Shown piece by piece: positions 14,944 to 21,706 of a stretch of DNA of 23,440 nt. The position numbers and the translations under genes are program-made. A model generated the notes under the pieces. That model was not told the DNA's origin and ran no database searches. It saw only the letters and a program-made list of their open reading frames with translations. This stretch comes from Methanocorpusculum sp. (GTDB lineage: Archaea > Halobacteriota > Methanomicrobia > Methanomicrobiales > Methanocorpusculaceae): positions 1 through 23,440 of the forward strand of contig DALTWQ010000010.1 in NCBI GenBank assembly GCA_029987025.1, read 5' to 3'. Each line of letters begins with the position of its first letter. Position 1 is the stretch's first letter.

Positions 14944-16301
14944 CGAAAATCTGTGCTGTTGCCGTAACGCCGGAAGACGGCATCTCTGCTGCGAAACGAG
15001 GAGCAGAGGTTATTGAGTTCAGACTTGATTTGTTCCCGTCTGTTCCGGATGATTTTTCGTTTTTCAGACAGACATCCCCCTCGGGAGAAATAATTCCGAC
15101 TATTGCCACTTTTCGCGGATGTTTAGATGCGGAAATGTATGAACGGGCGTTTGAAGCAGGTGCAGCGTATGCTGATATTGAAGGATGTTCTCCTCTTCGT
15201 GATGAGTTTCCTGAAAAAATAATCTGTTCGGTGCATGATTTTGATGCTGCGCCCTCATCTGATGTAATTGTTGAACAGATGCGGGATTTATCAGAGTCGG
15301 GGATTCCGAAAGGTGCGTTTGCTGTCCGCGGCATCTCTGATTTGCTTTCAATTGCAGATGCGGCAGCAGAACTTCGGAAAACCGGTAAGCCGTTTATTCT
15401 CATCGGAATGGGAAATGCCGGAAGAGTTACCCGTGTGCGTGCTGACACGCTCGGTTCATGGCTTAATTATGTCTCAAACGGAGTCTCTGCTGCTCCCGGA
15501 GAACTGCTGCTTGCTGACGCTCTTTCGCTTGGAAAACATCCGGCGGTAACCGGTCTTTTAGGCTGCCGTGAAGCGGTTCTGCGGAGCAGATCTCCTCAAA
15601 TTCATGCTGCAGCGTTCCGTTCAGCCGGTATTCCCGGCATCTATCTGCCGTTTGCCGCAGAAACCGCTGATATGGCGCTTGTTCCGCGGCTGATGAAAGC
15701 GTATGATATCGACGGACTGAATGTTACGATGCCGCACAAAGAAACGGTTATTCCCCATCTTTCAGCGCTGGATGATTCCGCAGAAAAAACCGGCGCGGTA
15801 AACACCATCTCAAAAGACCTTACCGGGTTCAACACTGATATTGCAGGTGTTGAGGCGCTCTTTTCCGGATTTTCTGTGAAAGGAAAATCCGTGCTGATTT
15901 TAGGTGCCGGAGGCGCTGCCCGTGCAGCTTCCGTCTATCTGAAGGATGCAGGAGCAGTTATTTCTATTCTCAACCGTACGTATGAAAAAGCGGAAGCGCT
16001 TGCAGCATTCTGCGGCGGAAAAGCGGTCTCTTCTGCCGGCCCTGCCCCGGACTATGACGCTGCCCTTCTTGCATCTCCTGTGTCTCCGGTGCCGCCTGAA
16101 GCTGTTCTTCGCAAAGGCATGTTTGCGGCTGATATGAATTATCTGCACTCCGCATTTCTTGATTCTGCGAAAGAAATCGGCTGCCGCACTGTTTCCGGGA
16201 AAACCATGCTTACTGCACAGGCTGCCCGTTCGTTTCAGATATGGATGAAGACCGCTGCAGATTCTTCTGCGATGAATGATGCATTCGGAGATGAATCATG
16301 A
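14940..16301 (+). CDS. aroDE: Fused dehydroquinate dehydratase-shikimate dehydrogenase
   Basis: One 453-aa polypeptide carries two consecutive steps. Residues about 1-200 are a type I dehydroquinate dehydratase with IEFRLD (25-30), TFRG (57-60), His99 in SVHDF, Schiff-base Lys124 in GIPKGAFAV, and a closing APGELL (185-190). The Glu equivalent after TFR appears as Asp. Residues about 205-453 are shikimate dehydrogenase with SRSP (216-219), catalytic Lys267 in NVTMPHKE, Asp300 in GFNTD, the NADP loop GAGGAARA (322-329) and NRT (345-347), which indicates NADP preference. There is no stop or frameshift at the junction (about 15537-15575). Both neighbours overlap by ATGA. Such fusions are known in plants and Chlamydia; here the dehydratase half is rather short. 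Confidence 0.93.
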   Translation: MTKICAVAVTPEDGISAAKRGAEVIEFRLDLFPSVPDDFSFFRQTSPSGEIIPTIATFRGCLDAEMYERAFEAGAAYADIEGCSPLRDEFPEKIICSVHDFDAAPSSDVIVEQMRDLSESGIPKGAFAVRGISDLLSIADAAAELRKTGKPFILIGMGNAGRVTRVRADTLGSWLNYVSNGVSAAPGELLLADALSLGKHPAVTGLLGCREAVLRSRSPQIHAAAFRSAGIPGIYLPFAAETADMALVPRLMKAYDIDGLNVTMPHKETVIPHLSALDDSAEKTGAVNTISKDLTGFNTDIAGVEALFSGFSVKGKSVLILGAGGAARAASVYLKDAGAVISILNRTYEKAEALAAFCGGKAVSSAGPAPDYDAALLASPVSPVPPEAVLRKGMFAADMNYLHSAFLDSAKEIGCRTVSGKTMLTAQAARSFQIWMKTAADSSAMNDAFGDES

Positions 16302-17143
16302 CAGGGTACGGGGTTTCCGGCGGTGCACTTTCAATCGTCAATGCGGTATCTTCCGGATTTGGTGCGGCGTACGGTATCTCTCTTTCAACGAGGGCAGAGG
16401 TATGTGAGGCAAGAGGCATAACTCTCCGGATTAACGGCAGAATTGCAAATCCTTTTTTTGCGGAAGCGCTGTTTTCCCGGTTTTCATCCGTCTCAGTTGA
16501 CCGTCTTTCCGGCGCAGACATTTCTGTTGTCTCTGATATTCCGCAGTCGGTGGGACTTAAGAGCAGCAGTGCTGCGGCGAATGCGATTATCTCCGCTCTT
16601 GCTGCCGAGTCCGGAATGTCTTTATCCCCGCTGGAGATTCTGCGTCTCGGATGTCTTGCGTCGCTTGATGCGGGAGTCAGCATTACGGGTGCGTATGATG
16701 ATGCAGCGGCCTGTCTTTTAGGCGGGGCTGTTTTTACGGACAATTTCCGGAAGAGTATTTTAAAGCGTGTCTCCATGCCTGAATCGCTGACCGCAGTTAT
16801 CGCAGTTCCGCCAACGGGTGCACGACTGTCTTCTGCGTTTCCGAAGGAGAAACTGAATGCGGAAAAGAGCCGCAGTATCTTTGACGCGGCGTATGCCGGC
16901 GATATCTGCAGTGCAATATGCCGAAACGGTGCGCTTGTATCTGAGGCGCTCGGCATCAAAGATACCATCTCTGCCGCTGCATTGTCCTGCGGAGCCGCTG
17001 CTGCAGGGGTTTCGGGAACCGGTCCTGCTGTCGGGATTCTGATTGAAAAATCAGCAGTGTCTGAGTTTCTTTCGGCATTCAGACCACAGATTCCTGACGG
17101 TTACACGATTATCTGTACTGATGTAAGGAACGGGATGCTTTGA
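16298..17143 (+). CDS. Archaeal shikimate kinase (GHMP family)
   Basis: This kinase phosphorylates shikimate at O3 with ATP. Archaea use a GHMP-kinase enzyme unrelated to bacterial AroK. The 281-aa product has the substrate-loop start GALSIVNAVSSGFGAAYGI (9-27), the ATP motif PQSVGLKSSSAA (82-93) and the third motif GVSGTGPAVG near residue 245. The order and length are typical of the family. It overlaps aroDE by 4 nt, and its stop overlaps the following ATG by 1 nt. Homoserine kinase is the nearest look-alike, but the operon leaves little doubt. Confidence 0.94.
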   Translation: MTGYGVSGGALSIVNAVSSGFGAAYGISLSTRAEVCEARGITLRINGRIANPFFAEALFSRFSSVSVDRLSGADISVVSDIPQSVGLKSSSAAANAIISALAAESGMSLSPLEILRLGCLASLDAGVSITGAYDDAAACLLGGAVFTDNFRKSILKRVSMPESLTAVIAVPPTGARLSSAFPKEKLNAEKSRSIFDAAYAGDICSAICRNGALVSEALGIKDTISAAALSCGAAAAGVSGTGPAVGILIEKSAVSEFLSAFRPQIPDGYTIICTDVRNGML

Positions 17144-18375
17144 TGTACACTGTCTATCCTTCGAAAATCTCAGGCACGGTCCGGGCTCCGGCATCGAAGA
17201 GTGAAACACACCGTGAGTATGTTTTATCAGCTCTTGCCCGCGGTACGTCGGTTATCAGACATCCGCTGGTATCTGCTGATACGGAGGCGACACTCCGCGG
17301 TATTGCAGCGCTTGGTGCGAATGTTGTTCGGGACGGCTCTGATGTTATAATTACGGGAGGTTTTCTGCACGCAGCAGATGATGTAATTGACTGCGGAAAC
17401 TCCGGTACCACGCTCCGGTTTCTGACGGCTGCTGCTTCGCGTTTGTCCGGCACAACACGGTTTACCGGCGATGAGTCGCTGATGAAACGTCCCATGCAGC
17501 CGCTGCTGGATTCCCTCTCTGCATCCTGCGGTGCGGTGTTTTCCTTTGAAGACGGTATTCTTTCTGTTACCGGTTCTTCCCGCGAGGCAGTTTGTGCAGA
17601 AATCTGCGGCGATATATCATCGCAGTTCATATCTGCTCTGCTTATTGCGGGTATTTCAGTGAAACTGACCTCTCCGCTTGTCTCTTCTTCCTATGCGGAT
17701 ATGACAGTTCACGCACTTGAAATGAGAGGTGTTCACGTTGAAAAAACGTTGGACGGGTTCATTGTTGATTCGAAGAAGGATGTGCTTCTTCCGCGAACAG
17801 CTGAAATCAGCGAGGACTGGTCGTCTGCGGCATTTCTTTTCGCCGCCGGCGCTGTTGCAGGAAGAGTTACCGTAACCGGTCTTGATTTGAACAGTACCCA
17901 GGGCGATAAACACATTCTGTCACTTCTGCAGGATTTCGGAACAGATGTTTCTTACGACGGTGGAATTACGGTTAGAAAATCGCAGCTGAAGGCTTCTGAT
18001 GCGGATTTGTCTGATAATCCTGACCTGTTTCCCGTCCTTGCGGTTATCGCTGCTGCGGCATCAGGAACCAGCAGACTTTATGGTGTTTCACATCTTATCT
18101 ACAAGGAAAGCAACAGACTAAGCGCCATGAGTGCGATTCTTTCTGAAATGGGTGCATCTATTGAGGTATCTTCCGGTTATGTGACAATAACCGGCGGAAA
18201 CCTGCACGGTGCATCTGTTTCCGCGGAAGGTGACCACCGGCTCTTTATGGCGGCGGCTGTTGCGGGGCTTTGTGCGGAAGATGCACTCTCCATCTCTGAT
18301 GGAGACGATGTCTTTGCTGTTTCATACCCTGCCTTTGTGCAGGATATACGCCATCTTGGCGGTGATATACGATGA
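17143..18375 (+). CDS. aroA: EPSP synthase (3-phosphoshikimate 1-carboxyvinyltransferase)
   Basis: This enzyme adds enolpyruvate from PEP to shikimate 3-phosphate. With the ATG at 17143 the product has 410 aa; a TTG one codon upstream is possible but less likely, since TGATG coupling with the kinase stop is natural. Motifs present are APASKSETHR (15-24, the Lys-Ser and Arg that bind substrate), GNSGTTLRF near 86, KRPMQPLLD near 114, YKESNR near 320 and GDHRLFMA near 360. In the glyphosate-site region the strand reads DCGNSGTTLRFLT, close to class I sequences. The gene overlaps chorismate synthase by ATGA. Confidence 0.96.
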   Translation: MYTVYPSKISGTVRAPASKSETHREYVLSALARGTSVIRHPLVSADTEATLRGIAALGANVVRDGSDVIITGGFLHAADDVIDCGNSGTTLRFLTAAASRLSGTTRFTGDESLMKRPMQPLLDSLSASCGAVFSFEDGILSVTGSSREAVCAEICGDISSQFISALLIAGISVKLTSPLVSSSYADMTVHALEMRGVHVEKTLDGFIVDSKKDVLLPRTAEISEDWSSAAFLFAAGAVAGRVTVTGLDLNSTQGDKHILSLLQDFGTDVSYDGGITVRKSQLKASDADLSDNPDLFPVLAVIAAAASGTSRLYGVSHLIYKESNRLSAMSAILSEMGASIEVSSGYVTITGGNLHGASVSAEGDHRLFMAAAVAGLCAEDALSISDGDDVFAVSYPAFVQDIRHLGGDIR

Positions 18376-19454
18376 ATACTCTTGGAAAATCCCTTCGGAT
18401 TTCGCTTTTCGGCGCAAGTCATGACTCCTGTGTCGGATGCATACTTGACGGTCTGCCGGCAGGATATGCAATAAATGAAGATGATATCATGTCCGACCTG
18501 GCGCTTAGAAAACCGGCTCCGGGTATCGGAACTTCCCGTCATGAGGATGATATTCCGGCAATTACAGGTATCTCTGAGGGATGCACTACGGGTGCGCCTG
18601 TCGTAATTACGTTTGCAAATACCGATGTGAAAAGCAGTGATTATGATTCGGAAATGCGTATTCCGCGCCCCGGTCATGCTGATTATCCTGCGTTCTGCAA
18701 GTACGGCGCTTCTTTTGATGCACGCGGCGGCGGAATGTTTTCGGGACGGATGACAGCACCGCTTGTCGCAGCAGGCGGTCTTCTCCGCGGTCTTCTTGCG
18801 GCTTCAGGTATCCATGTCGGTTCGTATCTGACGCAGGTTGGAAAGGTTTCTGACAGCGGCTGCTACACGCCGGATGAGATTTTCCGTGTTTCCCGCACGA
18901 ATCCGCTCCGGGCTATGAGTGCCGAACTCGAGATGCAGATGAGAGCAGAAATCCTTGCCGCTAAGTCTGACGGCGACAGTGTGGGTGGGGCAGTCCGCTG
19001 TGTTGCAGCAGGTCTTCCGGCAGGTCTCGGCGAGCCGTTTTTTGATTCGCTCGACGGAGAACTTGCCCGCGCGGTTTTCTCGGTTCCGGGGATTAAAGGA
19101 GTCTCCTTCGGCGAAGGGTTTGCAGCAGCAGGTCTTCGCGGTTCGGAGAATAATGACTGGTACTCGGCGCTTTCTGACGGAAGAATTCATCCTGAATCGA
19201 ATCACGCCGGGGGCGTTTTGGGCGGTATGGCTGATGGTGCGCCTCTTGTGATGGATGCAGTTTTTAAACCGACTCCTTCGATTTCGCGTGTGCAGCGCTC
19301 TGTGAATCTTGTAACGCTTGAAGATGCGGAGATTTCCGTACGCGGACGCCATGATCCCTGTATTGCACCCCGCGGGGCAGTTGTTATTGAGGCGGTTACG
19401 ATTTTTACGCTTGCTGATTTATTGTTCAGAGGTGGATTTATTTGCCGGAGATAG
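18372..19454 (+). CDS. aroC: Chorismate synthase
   Basis: This enzyme converts EPSP to chorismate with reduced FMN, which is recycled and not consumed. The 360-aa length is typical. Signatures are LRISLFGASHD (7-17), GTSRHEDD, RPGHADYPAFCKYG with the catalytic His, DARGGGMFSGRMTAPL, ESNHAGGVLGGMADG and the closing RHDPCIAPRGAVVIEA. The second residue of the usual FGESHG is changed (FGASHD), which is seen in archaeal forms as far as I recall. Start and stop overlap the neighbours, the stop by 13 nt into the chorismate mutase frame. Confidence 0.96.
   Translation: MNTLGKSLRISLFGASHDSCVGCILDGLPAGYAINEDDIMSDLALRKPAPGIGTSRHEDDIPAITGISEGCTTGAPVVITFANTDVKSSDYDSEMRIPRPGHADYPAFCKYGASFDARGGGMFSGRMTAPLVAAGGLLRGLLAASGIHVGSYLTQVGKVSDSGCYTPDEIFRVSRTNPLRAMSAELEMQMRAEILAAKSDGDSVGGAVRCVAAGLPAGLGEPFFDSLDGELARAVFSVPGIKGVSFGEGFAAAGLRGSENNDWYSALSDGRIHPESNHAGGVLGGMADGAPLVMDAVFKPTPSISRVQRSVNLVTLEDAEISVRGRHDPCIAPRGAVVIEAVTIFTLADLLFRGGFICRR
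19428..19435 (+). promoter_or_regulatory. Shine-Dalgarno site that selects a TTG start
   Basis: AGAGGTGG lies six nt before the TTG at 19442, inside the aroC coding end. The nearest ATG (19455) is out of frame, so this site is the argument for TTG initiation of the chorismate mutase. Confidence 0.65.
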
Positions 19455-19723
19455 ATGCCAGTGCTGAGATTTTCCGTCTCAGATCAGAGATTGCAGATAT
19501 CGATTGTAAGATTGTGCAGCTTGCTGCAGAACGCATGAGATGTGCGGAAGAAATCGGGAAATTCAAGAAACTCTTCATGATGGATGTCAGAGTACCTGCT
19601 GTTGAAGAGGCGGTTAAGGCACGGTATATATCCGAGGCTCAAAAAGCAGGTCTGTCGCCTGAGTGTGCATCGAAGCTTGCTGAGATTTTGATTGCAGAAG
19701 CGAAACAGGTGCAGATGCAGTAG
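19442..19723 (+). CDS. Chorismate mutase, AroQ type
   Basis: This enzyme turns chorismate into prephenate, committing carbon to Phe and Tyr. The 93-aa product is all helical, with LRSEIADIDCKIVQLAAER as the first helix (Arg near 14). AEEIGKFKK holds the conserved Lys, DVRVPAVEEAV matches the DxxR-type loop, and the C-terminal helix has a Gln (IAEAKQV). The start is TTG at 19442: no in-frame ATG exists, and a strong Shine-Dalgarno site lies 6 nt before it. Initiation within the aroC tail implies coupling. It is the last gene of the operon; a T7 tract follows. Confidence 0.92.
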   Translation: MPEIDASAEIFRLRSEIADIDCKIVQLAAERMRCAEEIGKFKKLFMMDVRVPAVEEAVKARYISEAQKAGLSPECASKLAEILIAEAKQVQMQ

Positions 19724-19748
19724 GCTTACTTGCGCACAGATAACTCTA

Positions 19749-19755
19749 TTTTTTT
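19749..19755 (+). terminator. T7 terminator of the aromatic operon
   Basis: A T7 run 25 nt past the chorismate mutase stop coincides with the left end of the outer inverted repeat. Confidence 0.5.
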
Positions 19756-19825
19756 GTAACTATTTTCTCTTATCTGAAATACCAACAAGTGATTTTGCCG
19801 GCGTGCATTGCCATTTCTCGCTTAC

Positions 19826-19849
19826 GCTCGGACACAGATTTCCACAGAT
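19826..19849 (+). repeat. Left arm of 24-nt inverted repeat
   Basis: The arm begins GCTCGGACACAG and ends CCACAGAT. Its partner at 20076-20099 is the reverse complement with a single C/T difference. The direct word CACAGAT occurs twice within it. Confidence 0.85.
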
Positions 19850-19875
19850 GACACACAGATACTCGCTATGCTCGC

Positions 19876-19898
19876 GGCGAGCCGAATTACGGCTCGCC
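19876..19898 (+). repeat. Perfect 9-bp hairpin
   Basis: GGCGAGCCG (19876-19884) pairs fully with CGGCTCGCC (19890-19898) around the loop AATTA. This is a very stable GC-rich stem. Confidence 0.85.
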
Positions 19899-19995
19899 TT
19901 CACAGATAAAAAAGAAAGAAATGTAGTGTCTTTATTTGAGGTTGGATTATTTATCTTCAGTAATATCTGCTTAAATATATCATATATTCTCTGTA

Positions 19996-20071
19996 GGCAC
20001 GCCGTAATTCCTCTGAGGCTTTAAGCCGAAGAGATGAGCAAGTCTAGCAAAGCGACTTGCGACGGCGTGCC
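19996..20071 (+). repeat. Branched 76-nt inverted-repeat structure
   Basis: The closing stem GGCACGCCG (19996-20004) pairs with CGGCGTGCC (20063-20071). Inside are two arms. The first is CTCT plus GGCTT (20011-20021) against AAGCC and AGAG (20023-20033). The second is GCAAGTC (20038-20044) against GACTTGC (20054-20060). It reads as a three-way junction. Confidence 0.65.
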
Positions 20072-20075
20072 CGTA

Positions 20076-20099
20076 ATCTGTGAAAATCTGTGTCCGAGC
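20076..20099 (-). repeat. Right arm of 24-nt inverted repeat
   Basis: Reverse complement of 19826-19849 with one mismatch. It is followed by CCTACGGGCGAGC, which continues the similarity weakly to the CTCGC arm before 19826. Confidence 0.85.
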
Positions 20100-20165
20100 C
20101 CTACGGGCGAGCTAACCAAAACACACTGACAAATCTAACATTCTATCATGAATAAATATAGTTAC

Positions 20166-20171
20166 AAAAAA
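20166..20171 (-). terminator. T6 terminator of the ACT/hom operon
   Basis: A6 on the plus strand is T6 on the transcript, only a few nt after the stop at 20174. It forms part of the right end of the outer inverted repeat. Confidence 0.45.
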
Positions 20172-20173
20172 GG

Positions 20174-20476
20174 TTATGATAAAAATATACTTATAAGTGC
20201 ACAGAGTGCACAAAGTGCAATCAGAATCTCTGCAATATTATTCATCTTTGAAGAGCCTGACTTTTTTGCCATCGAAATGCACAGCACAACAATTCCAATT
20301 ACCATCATCACGAATGCTGCAATAGTTAACGGGCTAATGAGGGTAATATCGAGGGGAATTATCATGAACGTTACAGAACAGAGGCGGATAATATAGAGAA
20401 GAAGAGATATGCCCGTACATATCAGTGCTGCAATAGATAGGGCTTTGTTCGGAGTTTCAAATGATGCTGCTGCCAT
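20174..20476 (-). CDS. Small three-TM membrane protein
   Basis: A 100-aa, strongly hydrophobic protein. Membrane helices are likely at about 13-34, 47-70 and 83-99, with a short basic loop (AKKSGSSKMNN) between the second and third. Two Cys in the last helix (ALCALCALI) are the only notable residues. The ATG lies 27 nt after the stop of the upstream DDTD gene, so it is probably the last member of that operon. The family is not recognised and no function is proposed. Confidence 0.65.
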   Translation of the reverse strand: MAAASFETPNKALSIAALICTGISLLLYIIRLCSVTFMIIPLDITLISPLTIAAFVMMVIGIVVLCISMAKKSGSSKMNNIAEILIALCALCALISIFLS

Positions 20477-20503
20477 GGAAAAATAGGTTTGTTTTTCAAT
20501 CGT

Positions 20504-21703
20504 TTATAGATTCATATTCCGGATACGTTCGCGTCTGACATCTTTTATCATCGGAAGCGTACAGTCAAGGAGAACCTCCTGCGGCTGATTCTTCAGTGCA
20601 GCGGCAGCAGTGGCACCTATTATGCCTCGTTTTCCGAAGACGGAAACACCGCATTCCTTTGCCGCGGTTTCAGCTTCTTCAAAAGATACGCGTCTGCTGC
20701 GTACGTCAGCTGCAAACGCCTCAAGTTTTTCCGGCACAAAAATACCGGTCATAATTGCAACACCCCAGTTCTCCGAGAGGCTTTCGTCCTCGACAAATCT
20801 GCAGATTTTTGCCGCAAGCACATCCATGTTTTCCTTAGGTGCAGCAAGTTCTAAGAAACTGCAGGAGTTTCCGGCGGTCATCTCCTCAATTCCTGGATAG
20901 AGAGCCGCAACCTGGTGACGTATTCCGGTGGCAAGACCTGACTCAATCAGATACTTGAAAAGTGCATTGGCAAGCGCAAATGTAGCGCCGCCGCAGCCTT
21001 TCCTGTCGGTATCATCAATTCCTACCGTTACCGGAAGCAGTGCTTTTGTCCGGACAGTTCCGGTAACAAATCCGTTTTCTGCGGAGATGTGTACGCCGCA
21101 GACACCTTTCGCCATCCCCATCATGGATGATAAGGAGTATGCCGCCCCGCCGTAGATTGAGCGGATAGTTTGTATTACCTCATCTCCATTCAGTTCGACT
21201 GATACCAATCCGACAGCGGCGTTTTTAAGCGAGAGCTCTGCCGGAGTCTCCGGATGCTCTGCATCAGAGATGCGGGCTGTCTCGCGGAAGATTAAGCCGT
21301 CACGGGAGACAGAGATTGCTGCCCCTCCCGCTTTTCTGTGATGATACTCGCAGAAGCCTGCACATCCGCTCGACATGCACTCATGAAAAATCTCGGCACA
21401 GCCGTCAGCAGCGGTTGTAAAAATACGTCTGCAGGTCGTCTGCGGAAGAGCGCTTCGTGCCGCGTACCGTGCCGGGTTTCTTCCGTGCTGCTCTTCCTTG
21501 ATAAAAATACAGCCTTCTTTTAAGAGGCGGTTAATCCAGTCCTGGGCGGTTGAGCGGGGAAGCTGTTCTTCTTCAGCAATATCAGATGTGGTAAAGTATC
21601 CTGCTTCGAAGGTTTTCTTCCGCATTGTCTGCAGAAAAAGAGTTCTGCGGCGGAGAACTCCGCTTGCAGATTCTGTTTTATCTCCCTGCTCTTTTGTACG
21701 CAT
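20504..21703 (-). CDS. HTH protein with Cys-rich patch and TiaS-like DDTD motif
   Basis: The 399-aa product has three visible parts. Residues about 22-85 form a winged-HTH-like domain (YFTTSDIAEEEQLPRSTAQD followed by WINRLLKEG). Residues about 91-118 hold Cys91, Cys102, Cys109, Cys114 and Cys118, a possible metal site. From about 225 a domain begins TVGIDDTDRKGCGGA with DDTD at 230-233, as at the N-terminus of TiaS (tRNA-Ile2 agmatinylcytidine synthetase). The rest lacks TiaS zinc-ribbon and OB parts that I can see. It may belong to the proteins called methanogenesis marker 11, but I state this from memory and with reserve. The start is 3 nt after the homoserine dehydrogenase stop, so it is co-transcribed. 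Confidence 0.7.
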   Translation of the reverse strand: MRTKEQGDKTESASGVLRRRTLFLQTMRKKTFEAGYFTTSDIAEEEQLPRSTAQDWINRLLKEGCIFIKEEQHGRNPARYAARSALPQTTCRRIFTTAADGCAEIFHECMSSGCAGFCEYHHRKAGGAAISVSRDGLIFRETARISDAEHPETPAELSLKNAAVGLVSVELNGDEVIQTIRSIYGGAAYSLSSMMGMAKGVCGVHISAENGFVTGTVRTKALLPVTVGIDDTDRKGCGGATFALANALFKYLIESGLATGIRHQVAALYPGIEEMTAGNSCSFLELAAPKENMDVLAAKICRFVEDESLSENWGVAIMTGIFVPEKLEAFAADVRSRRVSFEEAETAAKECGVSVFGKRGIIGATAAAALKNQPQEVLLDCTLPMIKDVRRERIRNMNL

Positions 21704-21706
21704 GAA

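Larger units (their letters stand above)
19750..20171. repeat. Possible inverted-repeat element, 422 nt
   Basis: TTTTTTGTAACTAT at 19750-19763 is repeated as its exact complement at 20158-20171. Inside, 19826-19849 and 20076-20099 are inverted copies differing at one position out of 24. Arms beginning CTCGC lie outside these copies on both sides. Together they give a mirror-like layout of a non-coding mobile element or structured RNA. The outer pair may only reflect two facing T-tract terminators. Confidence 0.45.
19724..20173. other. Gene-free region with nested inverted repeats
   Basis: This 450-nt gap between convergent operons has no credible gene. It holds a T7 tract for the left operon (19749-19755) and an A6 tract for the right one (20166-20171). 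A 14-nt inverted repeat lies at its edges, with a 24-nt inverted repeat inside. A perfect 9-bp hairpin and a 76-nt branched structure complete it. The word CACAGAT occurs five times in the left half and its complement twice in the right. Confidence 0.75.

Noticed and set aside
15309..15335. Loss of the Schiff-base lysine in the dehydroquinate dehydratase half
   Set aside because: At first the segment seemed to lack it, but an ungapped comparison with the E. coli IPKIALMP motif puts Lys124 of IPKGAFAV in the same place.
19996..20071. tRNA gene
   Set aside because: The 76-nt length and branched shape resemble a tRNA, but there is no GGTTCRA T-loop, no normal D-arm and no anticodon loop of seven.
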